Source of the DNA: an uncultured Alphaproteobacteria bacterium
GTDB taxonomy: Bacteria > Pseudomonadota > Alphaproteobacteria > GCA-2731375
Length of the DNA stretch: 23,316 nt
Assembly: GCA_913049615.1 (NCBI GenBank)
Contig: CAJWZI010000001.1
Span: 1 to 23,316, forward strand
Direction: 5' to 3'
Every line of letters starts with the position of its first letter. Within the stretch, counting starts at the first letter, position 1. The translations under genes and the position numbers were made by a program. The notes beneath the pieces were generated by a model. That model did no database searches. It was given only the letters and a program-made list of their open reading frames with translations, and was not told the origin of the DNA. Positions 16,249-23,316 of the stretch are shown here, one piece after another.

Positions 16249-16773
16249 ATGGGAATGACACTGCTCCGTTTGAAATTTGTTTTTCTAGTTCTGTGTCTGG
16301 CGCCGGCTATGGCCGCCCTGGCAACTGAAATGAAACTAGCTAAACCCAGACCTCCGGGCACCTCCGGCCTAACGATTCCCCGGTTTGTTTCCCTTGCCTC
16401 AGGCACCGTGCACATGCGGGCAGGGCCAGGCGTGCGCTATCCCATAACTTGGATTTATAAGCGTTTAGGCACACCATTGATGGTAATGGCAGAGCATGAA
16501 TTTTGGCGTAAGGTGCGGGACGCAGAAGGCACAGAAGGTTGGATGCACCGTAGTCTATTATCGGGTCTCCGCACGGCGCTACTGCGCGGTACGGTAGCTG
16601 ACTTGCACCAATTGCCTGACATGAAGGCACCGGTCATCTTGCAAGCCGAGCCTGGCGTGATCGGCAAGTTACTGAAATGCAGGAAATTCTGGTGTCAAAT
16701 GGAACTGGGCGACACCAGGGCCTGGATACGCCGCTCAGCGATCTTCGGCGCCTTGGCGACTGAGCAATTTTAG
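16249..16773 (+). CDS. Secreted protein with bacterial SH3-like domains
   Basis: A 174-residue exported protein of unknown function. The signal peptide (LLRLKFVFLVLCLAPAMAALA) ends near residue 25. Residues 42-105 form an SH3-like fold (FVSLASGTVHMRAGPGVRYPI, then a Trp-rich EFWRKVRDAEGTEGWMHRSLL). A weaker second copy spans 110-168 (LQAEPGVIGKLLKC, then AWIRRSAIFG). Such domains usually bind cell-wall components or mediate periplasmic contacts. C144 and C149 could form a disulfide. The start is uncertain: ATGs at 16249 and 16255 both suit the signal peptide, while an ATG at 16198 has AGGGA very close by but would give an unusually long n-region. The gene is divergent from the D-2-hydroxyacid dehydrogenase; from memory the two are often neighbours in alphaproteobacteria, but a functional link is not established. 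Confidence 0.8.
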   Translation: MGMTLLRLKFVFLVLCLAPAMAALATEMKLAKPRPPGTSGLTIPRFVSLASGTVHMRAGPGVRYPITWIYKRLGTPLMVMAEHEFWRKVRDAEGTEGWMHRSLLSGLRTALLRGTVADLHQLPDMKAPVILQAEPGVIGKLLKCRKFWCQMELGDTRAWIRRSAIFGALATEQF

Positions 16774-16967
16774 AAATTAATAATTTTAAACTATCTATCC
16801 ACTCCTCCAAACTTGCAGCCACTTCATGATACCCTTCGGTTGGCCCAGTTGAGGGAGAAATTGGATAGAAAATCGATGAATTTTGGAATTAGTCCACGAG
16901 AAAATACCTGGCCCCGCCTCCTTTACCCTAAGGCGGGACCGGATTTACTAACGAGTTCACTGCGGGT
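16774..16967. other. Intergenic region between convergent SH3 and pnp genes
   Basis: 194 bases, AT-rich on the left side (16774-16800). Apart from the GC stem-loop at 16913-16937 I see nothing coding or structured here. Confidence 0.4.
16913..16937 (-). terminator. Likely rho-independent terminator of the infB-pnp cluster
   Basis: CCCGCCT (16913-16919) and AGGCGGG (16931-16937) form a perfect seven-base GC stem with an 11-base loop, about 30 bases past the pnp stop. On the minus strand it is followed by a moderately T-rich stretch (GGTATTTTC). This is the expected place for the end of the pnp transcript. The T run is short and the loop is long, so strength is uncertain. Confidence 0.5.
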
Positions 16968-19085
16968 TTAGTCGCCTTCTGCTGCTTCCTCAACAATCTC
17001 CTTCCCAGTTTCCTGGTCAACCATTTTCATGGATAGGCGGACCTTGCCCCGGTCGTCGATGGCCAGGCACTTGACCCAGACTTCATCGCCTTCCTTGCAG
17101 ATGTCATTCACAGTCTTGACTCGGTAGTTGGCCAATTCCGAAATATGGCAAAGTCCGTCCCGGGTGCCGATGAAGTTCACGAAAGCGCCAAAATCGACTA
17201 CTTTAACCACCTTACCCCTGTAAATCTCGCCCACTTCAGGCTCGGCGATGATGCCAGTGATCCAAGTCACCGCGGCGTCAATGCTAGACTGATCCGGCGA
17301 GGACACACGGACTGAGCCGTCATCGGCGATGTCGATTTTGGACCCGGTCTCCTCCGTGATCTGCCTTATAACCTTGCCCCCTGTGCCGATAATCTCTCGG
17401 ATTTTGTCGACGGGCACCTTCAACTGATGCACCTTGGGCGCGGTATCCTTCAATTCGCCGCGGTGCTCACCGATGGATTTGCTCATTTCACCCAAGATAT
17501 GATTGCGGCCTTCATGCGCTTGCGCCAAGGCGTCCCGCATGATCCCTTCGGTGATGCCTGCGACCTTAATATCCATTTGCAGCGAGGTAACACCGTTCTC
17601 AGTGCCGGCCACTTTAAAATCCATGTCGCCCAGGTGATCTTCGTCCCCGAGGATATCCGTGAGAATAGCGTACTTATCTCCCTCCAGGATCAACCCCATG
17701 GCAATGCCCGCCACAGCCGCTTTCAAGGGCACGCCCGCATCCATCAAGGACAAAGATGATCCACAGACAGAGGCCATCGAGGAGGAACCATTGGACTCCG
17801 TGATTTCCGAGACTATGCGGATGGTATAGGGGAAATCGTCCTTGTTAGGCATTACCGCATGCATGGCCCTCCAGGCCAGCTTGCCGTGACCGATTTCGCG
17901 CCGGCCGGTAAAACCGAAGCGGCCCGCTTCACCCACGGAATAAGGTGGAAAGTTGTAATGCAGCATAAAATGCTGCCGATATGAGCCAGACAACGCGTCC
18001 ATGATTTGCTCGTCATCCCCGGTACCCAAGGTGGTCACTACGAGGGCTTGAGTTTCGCCTCTGGTAAACAGAGCGGCGCCATGGGTGCGGGGCAGAACGC
18101 CCACCTGGCATTCGATTTGGCGCACGGTGCGGGTATCCCTTCCATCAATCCGGATTCCGTTCTCCAGGATCTGACCGCGAACAATATCTTTTTCCAACTT
18201 TTTCACCATGTCACCGACCGCACCGACATCAGGATCCTCGGCTAAAGTCTCTAAGGCCTTGTTCTTAGCAACCGCTAGCATGTTCGTACGTGTCTGCTTC
18301 ACGGGCTCTGCGTATGCCGTACGAAGATCATTGCCAATCAAATCCGCAACCTTGATCTTGATCTTGGAATAATCTTCAGGAGGTTCAATGTCCCAGGGTT
18401 CCTTAGCGGCCACTTCGGCCAGTTCGATAATGGCCTGGATGACCGGTTGCATTTCCTCGTGGGCGAAAATTACGGCGCCCAACATGACATCCTCGGGCAG
18501 TTGATCGGCTTCCGATTCCACCATCATGACCGCGTCGGCCGTGCCCGCGACCACCATGTCCAGGTCGCTCGCTTCCAACTCGTCCAGGCGCGGATTTAGA
18601 ACGTACTCGCCGTTGATGTAGCCTACCCGTGCGGCCGCGATGGGGCCCATGAATGGAATGCCCGATATGGTTAACGCAGCCGATGCGCCGATCAAGGCCG
18701 GAACATCTGGGTCGTTCTCCAGATCATGGCTCGTCGTGGTGCAGATAATCTGGGTTTCATTGCGGAAGCCATCCACGAACAGGGGTCGGATCGGCCGGTC
18801 GATCAGGCGCGAGGTCAATGTTTCTTTTTCAGACGGTCGGCCTTCACGTTTGAAAAAGCCGCCAGGGATCTTACCTGCGGCATAGGTCTTTTCCACATAG
18901 TGAACGGTCAGAGGAAAGAAATCGATGCCTGCGCGAGCTTCTCGCGCGGCGACGGCGGTGCAGAGCACGGATGTATCTTCATAACTGACCATGACGGCAC
19001 CGTCGGATTGGCGGGCAACGTGGCCGGTTTCCAGGACCAACTTACGCCCGCCCCACATCAATTCTTTACGATGAATTTCAAACAT
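16968..19085 (-). CDS. pnp: Polyribonucleotide nucleotidyltransferase (PNPase)
   Basis: PNPase degrades RNA 3' to 5' with phosphate and is a core part of the RNA degradosome in the cytoplasm. The 705-residue product has the two RNase PH cores (first: residues about 1-210, with the [12 protein letters not shown] loop; second: about 310-540, with [14 protein letters not shown] and the catalytic acidic cluster in [17 protein letters not shown]), an all-helical linker between them, a KH domain ([18 protein letters not shown], about 565-620) and an S1 domain ([15 protein letters not shown], about 625-695). The length is normal. The start [13 protein letters not shown] is conserved; GAGAG lies upstream. 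It is the last gene of the infB-rbfA-truB-rpsO-pnp series. In enterobacteria the pnp leader is autoregulated by RNase III and PNPase; the 226-base gap before this gene would allow similar control. Confidence 0.97.
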   Translation of the reverse strand: MFEIHRKELMWGGRKLVLETGHVARQSDGAVMVSYEDTSVLCTAVAAREARAGIDFFPLTVHYVEKTYAAGKIPGGFFKREGRPSEKETLTSRLIDRPIRPLFVDGFRNETQIICTTTSHDLENDPDVPALIGASAALTISGIPFMGPIAAARVGYINGEYVLNPRLDELEASDLDMVVAGTADAVMMVESEADQLPEDVMLGAVIFAHEEMQPVIQAIIELAEVAAKEPWDIEPPEDYSKIKIKVADLIGNDLRTAYAEPVKQTRTNMLAVAKNKALETLAEDPDVGAVGDMVKKLEKDIVRGQILENGIRIDGRDTRTVRQIECQVGVLPRTHGAALFTRGETQALVVTTLGTGDDEQIMDALSGSYRQHFMLHYNFPPYSVGEAGRFGFTGRREIGHGKLAWRAMHAVMPNKDDFPYTIRIVSEITESNGSSSMASVCGSSLSLMDAGVPLKAAVAGIAMGLILEGDKYAILTDILGDEDHLGDMDFKVAGTENGVTSLQMDIKVAGITEGIMRDALAQAHEGRNHILGEMSKSIGEHRGELKDTAPKVHQLKVPVDKIREIIGTGGKVIRQITEETGSKIDIADDGSVRVSSPDQSSIDAAVTWITGIIAEPEVGEIYRGKVVKVVDFGAFVNFIGTRDGLCHISELANYRVKTVNDICKEGDEVWVKCLAIDDRGKVRLSMKMVDQETGKEIVEEAAEGD

Positions 19086-19135
19086 TTGGTTCTCTCTTTC
19101 TCCTTAGCCATGCCAGCCTTTTAGTTATATCAATT

Positions 19136-19155
19136 GTCCAGGACCTTTCCCGGAC
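19136..19155 (-). promoter_or_regulatory. Stem-loop in the pnp leader
   Basis: GTCCAGG (19136-19142) can pair with CCCGGAC (19149-19155) with one mismatch and a six-base loop, about 50 bases before the pnp start. By analogy with the enterobacterial pnp leader this could be an RNase III or stability element. The analogy is inference; the stem is short. Confidence 0.25.
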
Positions 19156-19192
19156 GCGCATGGCCATGCTTACCTTCAGTTCTGTTTTTGCC

Positions 19193-19223
19193 ATATTACT
19201 TTATAGATCATGAGTGTCGTCAA
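19193..19223 (-). promoter_or_regulatory. Candidate pnp promoter
   Basis: On the minus strand TTGACG (19218-19223) matches five of six -35 bases. TAATAT (19193-19198) is a possible -10, but the spacer is 19 bases. It lies in the rpsO-pnp gap, where a separate pnp promoter is common in other bacteria. Confidence 0.3.
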
Positions 19224-19311
19224 ATCTGATATACACTCGCCAGTTCTGCGCGGCCTGAAAGGTTACGCAGAGGCTCAATCTTGGTAAGCCTGTATCAGCC
19301 TGGGGTACTAA

Positions 19312-19581
19312 TTAACGGCGTAGGCCCAACCGCTTGATCAGGGCATCGTAGCGAGCCTGATCATTGCGCATCAGGTAGTCCAACAACCGGCGCCGACGGC
19401 TAACCATTTTCAACAATCCGCGGCGGGAATGGTTGTCTTTCTTGTGCTCCTTGAAATGTTCGGTCAAGGTAAGGATACGTGAGGTCAAAATCGCAACCTG
19501 CACTTCCGGTGAGCCCGTGTCGCTTTCTGATTGCTTAAATTCGCCGATTAATTCGGTCTTTCGTTCAGCCGTAATCGACAT
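19312..19581 (-). CDS. rpsO: 30S ribosomal protein S15
   Basis: S15 is a primary 16S rRNA-binding protein of the small subunit platform. The 89-residue product matches the family in full: [12 protein letters not shown], the conserved [35 protein letters not shown], and the end [13 protein letters not shown]. The ATG at 19581 is chosen over the TTG one codon earlier because 89 residues is the standard length and AGGAGA (19587-19592) lies five bases upstream. It sits between truB (26 bases upstream) and pnp in the classical order. S15 commonly represses its own translation through its leader; the short truB-rpsO gap leaves the leader overlapping the end of truB. Confidence 0.97.
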   Translation of the reverse strand: MSITAERKTELIGEFKQSESDTGSPEVQVAILTSRILTLTEHFKEHKKDNHSRRGLLKMVSRRRRLLDYLMRNDQARYDALIKRLGLRR

Positions 19582-19607
19582 CAAATTCTCCTATTCGAAA
19601 CAAATTC

Positions 19608-20504
19608 TTACAAATTGAAAACGCGAACCGGGCGAACTTCCCCAGCCCGAATTTTGGCCAGTGCCACCGGCCTGCCCTCGGCCGTTGCATAAATGGTACC
19701 CTCAACGCTATGCTGAACCCGGATGGCCTGTCCAAAACGTAGACGGTCGGCCTCCGGACCAGTCACAGGCACCGCCGGGATGTCGGCCAGCGCAGCCTCG
19801 ACCGGCAAAAGCAGATCGTCGAGCGCCCCCTTATGACCCATGTCTTCAAGTTTATCCAGCAAAAATGCAACCGATTCGTCAAACGGTCCAACGCGGACTC
19901 GGCGCAGTTCGCTGACATGACCCAGGCAGCCCAAATGTCGACCCAGATCCCGTGCCACGCCACGTACATAGGTGCCTTTGCCGCAAATCATTTCCAACAC
20001 CGCGTGGTCTGTGTCAGGACATGTAAGTAGGGTCAGTTCGTCAATCATGATTAGCCGTGCCTTCAGCTTGGGCACATCGCCACTTCTTGCCAGATCATAG
20101 GCCCGAGTACCACCAACCTTGATGGCGGAGTAGATAGGGGGCACCTGTTCGGTCAAGCCGGTGAATAGGGGTAGGGTGTCTTTGATTTGATCAGGCGTCG
20201 GCCGATCCTGGCTTTCGCCCACAATCTGACCCTCGGCGTCGTCGGTATCTCGCTCCTCCCCCCAATGGATTGTAAAGCGGTAGGCCTTTTTTCCGTCCAT
20301 GGCAGCAGAGACCACCTTTGTCGCCTCGCCCATAGCGATTGGCAGAATACCCGTAGCCATGGGATCAAGTGTGCCGGCATGGCCGGCCTTGGCGGCGTTA
20401 AAAGCCCAGCGTATCTTGCCCACTGCCTGGGCGGAAGTCATGCCAAGGGGCTTGTCCAAGACAAACCAGCCGTGCACTGGTCTACCGCGTCGTTTACGTC
20501 CCAT
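19608..20504 (-). CDS. truB: tRNA pseudouridine(55) synthase
   Basis: TruB converts U55 of the tRNA T-loop to pseudouridine. The 298-residue product has the opening GWFVLDKPLGMTSAQAV, the catalytic motif GHAGTLDPMATG with nucleophile D47, the VPPIYSAIKVGGTRAYDLAR stretch, and GKGTYVRGVARDLG. The C-terminal part (residues about 240-298) is the PUA-like end seen in many alphaproteobacteria. The start overlaps the end of rbfA by 11 bases, so the two are probably translationally coupled. Length and motifs are normal. Confidence 0.96.
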   Translation of the reverse strand: MGRKRRGRPVHGWFVLDKPLGMTSAQAVGKIRWAFNAAKAGHAGTLDPMATGILPIAMGEATKVVSAAMDGKKAYRFTIHWGEERDTDDAEGQIVGESQDRPTPDQIKDTLPLFTGLTEQVPPIYSAIKVGGTRAYDLARSGDVPKLKARLIMIDELTLLTCPDTDHAVLEMICGKGTYVRGVARDLGRHLGCLGHVSELRRVRVGPFDESVAFLLDKLEDMGHKGALDDLLLPVEAALADIPAVPVTGPEADRLRFGQAIRVQHSVEGTIYATAEGRPVALAKIRAGEVRPVRVFNL

Positions 20505-20937
20505 TATCCCCGTCCTTGGACGCCAGCGTCAAATTTGGGGCGACATCGTTACGCCGCAGCAGTTGCTGGATATGGTCGGCGTTGTCAAAGCTGTCATCGA
20601 TGCGGAATTTTAGCCGGGGCGAAAACTTAAGGTGCACGCGGCGCGCCACCTGTCCGCCGACCCAGCGACCCACCTTATTTAGTGCAGCCAAGACTTTGTC
20701 TGCATCCTGCCCTCCCAGGGGCAGGATATAGCAGGTGGCCTGACGGAGGTCGGGACTCATGGCCACCTCAGTGACCGTTATGGAGATGCCCGCCAAGACC
20801 TCATGATGAATCTCTTCACGGGTCAAAACCTCCACTACAACATGGCGGACCAATTCTCCGGCGCGTAGTTGCCGTTGCGACGGCACACCCGTCCCGTGGC
20901 GAGAATTTTGACTGCCCGAGCTGCGATGACTAGCCAT
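20494..20937 (-). CDS. rbfA: Ribosome-binding factor A
   Basis: RbfA is a KH-like-fold assembly factor for the 30S subunit, needed for late 16S maturation and cold growth. The 147-residue product contains the family core QRQLRAGELVRHVVVEVLTR, ISITVTEVAMSPDLRQATCYI and VHLKFSPRLKFRIDDSFDNADHI followed by QQLL. A Ser/Gly/Arg-rich N-terminal extension (MASHRSSGSQNSRHG) precedes it, as in other alphaproteobacteria. GGAAG lies about eight bases before the ATG at 20937. It overlaps truB by 11 bases and is separated from infB by an unusually wide 202-base gap. Confidence 0.95.
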   Translation of the reverse strand: MASHRSSGSQNSRHGTGVPSQRQLRAGELVRHVVVEVLTREEIHHEVLAGISITVTEVAMSPDLRQATCYILPLGGQDADKVLAALNKVGRWVGGQVARRVHLKFSPRLKFRIDDSFDNADHIQQLLRRNDVAPNLTLASKDGDNGT

Positions 20938-21139
20938 TATGCAGCTTCCAATAACAAGAGAGGTCGCCGCGCAGATTGAAACGGCCTAGGCTGTCATTTC
21001 CTCGAAAGCGGAACTTCATGTTGATACCTGTAAACATTATATCCTCGATCAACGGCATCGCCATTACAAACTCAGTTTGGATTGACCAATTCGGCAGGGA
21101 CGACAATTTGAACCGCAAAAACAGAAAAGGTTATGCCCC
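20938..21139 (-). promoter_or_regulatory. infB-rbfA gap with candidate internal promoter
   Basis: 202 bases between two genes that are usually close together. On the minus strand a perfect TATAAT lies at 21036-21041, about 100 bases before rbfA. At a 17-base spacer the -35 position reads ATGGCG, a poor match. A reading frame crosses the gap (20930-21118) but has no recognisable features. I see no strong hairpin. Confidence 0.3.
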
Positions 21140-23316
21140 TTACAGTGAGCGCTGGACTTCCTCAACCTCGAAGAACTCGAGCTGATCGCCGGATTGAATA
21201 TCTTGATACCTATCCAAGGAAACACCGCATTCGTTTCCCTCTCGTACTTCGTTGGCATCATCCTTGAAACGCTTCAAAGACGTCATGCTGCCGGTATGGA
21301 TCACCACGTTATCCCGCAGCAATCGAACCTTCGCCTTCCGGCGTGCAAACCCGCTATTGATGCGGCAACCGGCGATCATGCCTAGTTTTGAAATATTGAA
21401 AACCTCCAGGACCTCCGCGCCGCCGATGATCGTTTCCTTGATCTCTGGATCCAGCAAGCCGCTCATCGCCATTTTCAAATCATCCACCAATTCATAGATG
21501 ATTGAATAATAGCGAATTTCGATGTTTTCCTGACGCGCCATTTCCTTGGCCTGAGGATTGGCTCTAACATTAAACCCTATGACCACTGCGTTCGAAGCAC
21601 GAGCCAAGTCGATATCCGACTCGGTGATCCCGCCAACACCAGCGTGCAATACTTGGGCCTTGACTTCATCGTTGCCCAGGCTGTCTACGGCAGCGGTGAT
21701 CGCTTCCAGCGAGCCGCGTACATCAGCCTTGAACAGTAATGGAAATTCCTTGACGTCGCTGGTCTTCAGGTTGGAGAACATTTCCTCTAACGTGCCGCGA
21801 GTGCCGGCCGTAGCCCGTCGCTCTCGCTCCAGCCGTTGACGGTAATTCGAGATTTCGCGGGCACGTGCCTCGGTTTCCACAACGTTGAACTCGCCGCCAG
21901 CATCAGGCGCACCGTTTAGGCCTAGTACTTCCACAGGCATGGATGGCATCGCCTCATCAACGTTGTTGCCATGGCTATCCAACAACGCGCGCACTTTACC
22001 CGATTGCGAGCCCGCAACAAAAATATCCCCAATCCGCAACGTACCGCGCTGTACTAGCACGGTGGCCACGGCGCCTCGGCCCCGATCCAATTTAGCTTCA
22101 ACCACGACGCCTTCGGCCGACCGTTTGGGATTTGACTGTAACTCAAGCAGTTCGGCCTGCAACAGTATAACCTCTTCCAGGCCGTCTAGATTGTGTTTCT
22201 GGATCGCGGAAACTTCTACCACCTGCACATCGCCTCCCATCTCTTCCGGGATGACTTCGTACTGCAGTAGTTCCTGTTTCACTTTATCGGGATTGGCATC
22301 GGGCAGGTCCATCTTGTTGATAGCCACGATCAAAGGTACGTTCGCGGCCTTGGCATGGTTGATAGCCTCGATGGTTTGCGGCATGACGCCATCATCCGCC
22401 GCGACCACCAAAACTACTAAATCAGTGACCCTGGTCCCGCGCGCGCGCATAGCAGTAAAAGCCGCATGGCCCGGCGTATCGATAAACGTAATCTTGCCAC
22501 CTGTGGCCGTTGTCACCTGGTAGGCACCAATATGTTGTGTAATGCCGCCAGCTTCCCCTTCCACCACGTCCGATTCACGGATAGCGTCCAGCAGCGACGT
22601 CTTGCCATGATCAACATGACCCATCACGGTAACCACCGGGGCCCGGGATTGAAGATCACCTTCACTATCGATAGCGCCCTTCAAGCCAATTTCAACGTCT
22701 GCTTCGGCAACACGGCGCAATTTGTGTCCAAACTCAGCGACCACTAGTTCCGCCGTGTCCGCGTCAATGGATTGATTGACCGTAACCATGACCCCCAGGC
22801 CCATGAGCGAACGAACCACGTCAACGCCACGTTCGGCCATACGGTTGGCAAGTTCCTGAACAGTGATCATTTCCGGCACTACCACTTCACGAACAATCTT
22901 GGTTTGGTTTTCGGCGTTCTCTGCGGCCAATTTCTTGCGCCGTTCGCGTTCCCGCCGAATAGACGTCAAGCTGCGCACCCGGTCCTCTCGATCCGCCAGA
23001 GCTTCGGTAACTGTGATGCGACCGGCCCGGCGTCGCGGTTCAAGGCGGGTTCGTGGTTGTTGTTTCGGTTTTTCGTCAGTGCGCCTCTCGGTTCGACGTT
23101 GGCCAGCAACGGAGCTTCCCGAAGTCGACCTCTTTCCACCCAGGTCGCCTAAAGTGGCGGCTTCCACCGCGACCTTAGATTCCTTCTCCGTCAGCTTTCG
23201 GGCGGCCTCTTCCTCTGCCCTGCGCCGCGCCTCTTCTTCGGTCTTCTTCCGCTCTTCCTCCTCACTACGTCGAGCGTCGGCCGCCTCTCGTTCCGATGCC
23301 AGCCGCGTGGCTTCCT
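21140..23316 (-). CDS. infB: Translation initiation factor IF-2 (partial, 5' end cut by window)
   Basis: IF-2 is the GTPase that brings initiator tRNA to the 30S subunit and promotes subunit joining. The frame is open from the stop at 21140 to the window edge, giving 724 visible residues; the real start lies outside. The visible N-terminal part is a highly charged Glu/Arg/Lys-rich region ([17 protein letters not shown]), which is the usual linker and not a gene start, so an ATG or GTG near 23167 should not be taken as the start. Then come the IF2-N helical domain ([20 protein letters not shown]), the GTPase motifs GHVDHGKT (22598-22621), DTPGH and NKMD, domain II, and the C-terminal tRNA-binding domains ([33 protein letters not shown]). 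Complete alphaproteobacterial IF-2 is usually 830-1000 residues. Confidence 0.97.
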   Translation of the reverse strand, partial: EATRLASEREAADARRSEEEERKKTEEEARRRAEEEAARKLTEKESKVAVEAATLGDLGGKRSTSGSSVAGQRRTERRTDEKPKQQPRTRLEPRRRAGRITVTEALADREDRVRSLTSIRRERERRKKLAAENAENQTKIVREVVVPEMITVQELANRMAERGVDVVRSLMGLGVMVTVNQSIDADTAELVVAEFGHKLRRVAEADVEIGLKGAIDSEGDLQSRAPVVTVMGHVDHGKTSLLDAIRESDVVEGEAGGITQHIGAYQVTTATGGKITFIDTPGHAAFTAMRARGTRVTDLVVLVVAADDGVMPQTIEAINHAKAANVPLIVAINKMDLPDANPDKVKQELLQYEVIPEEMGGDVQVVEVSAIQKHNLDGLEEVILLQAELLELQSNPKRSAEGVVVEAKLDRGRGAVATVLVQRGTLRIGDIFVAGSQSGKVRALLDSHGNNVDEAMPSMPVEVLGLNGAPDAGGEFNVVETEARAREISNYRQRLERERRATAGTRGTLEEMFSNLKTSDVKEFPLLFKADVRGSLEAITAAVDSLGNDEVKAQVLHAGVGGITESDIDLARASNAVVIGFNVRANPQAKEMARQENIEIRYYSIIYELVDDLKMAMSGLLDPEIKETIIGGAEVLEVFNISKLGMIAGCRINSGFARRKAKVRLLRDNVVIHTGSMTSLKRFKDDANEVREGNECGVSLDRYQDIQSGDQLEFFEVEEVQRSL

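Noticed and set aside
19158..19169. GCATGGCCATGC, a 12-base palindrome in the pnp leader
   Set aside because: Several 12-base palindromes are expected by chance in a window this size, and nothing else marks it as a binding site.
21885..22523. A 212-codon plus-strand open frame
   Set aside because: Antisense to the GTPase domain of infB; Ser/Thr-rich shadow without family features.
23167..23316. infB starting near 23167 with a separate upstream gene
   Set aside because: The same frame continues to the window edge with the charged linker typical of IF-2, so the gene is simply cut by the window.

Overview
The window is a 23.3 kb piece of an alphaproteobacterial chromosome, probably a Rhodospirillales-like lineage. 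Support for this comes from three things: lptF divergent from pepA-holC, the infB-rbfA-truB-rpsO-pnp translation/RNA-decay cluster, and the sequences of purD, xseA and moeB. The lineage call is inference from gene content. I saw no rRNA, tRNA, IS element, prophage gene or CRISPR array, and no clear boundary of transferred DNA. By eye the base composition is moderately GC-rich, with AT-rich patches only between genes.

Left part (1-3294): the 3' part of lptF is cut by the window edge on the minus strand. Opposite it, pepA (leucyl aminopeptidase) and holC (DNA polymerase III chi) form a tight plus-strand pair. Centre-left (3508-10659): this is the accessory metabolic part. It holds a very large single-chain biotin-dependent acyl-CoA carboxylase (BC, BCCP and both CT halves in one 1137-residue chain), a divergent classical short-chain dehydrogenase, a second SDR-fold protein that has lost the catalytic Tyr, and a PaaK-like acyl/aryl-CoA ligase. 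The ligase lies directly behind purD. Together these suggest CoA-thioester (fatty, branched or aromatic acid) metabolism, but no substrate can be read from the sequence.

Centre-right (10681-16773): purD runs leftward and is divergent from a rightward run of xseA, an M23 peptidase and moeB. xseA and the peptidase overlap by four bases through a TTG start. moeB meets a leftward D-2-hydroxyacid dehydrogenase with four bases of overlap and a perfect hairpin at the junction. A secreted SH3-domain protein diverges from the dehydrogenase.

Right part (16968-23316): pnp, rpsO, truB, rbfA and infB all lie on the minus strand in the classical order, transcribed from infB toward pnp. infB is cut at its 5' end by the window edge. 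The 202-base gap between infB and rbfA and the 226-base gap between rpsO and pnp are the places where internal promoters or RNA control elements could sit.

Most of the window is well-known housekeeping sequence. I do not see a convincing undescribed system. The items most worth a second look are the single-chain carboxylase with its SDR neighbour, the active-site-degenerate SDR, the M23 peptidase with an H-x-D in place of the H-x-H zinc motif, and the purD-ligase pairing.
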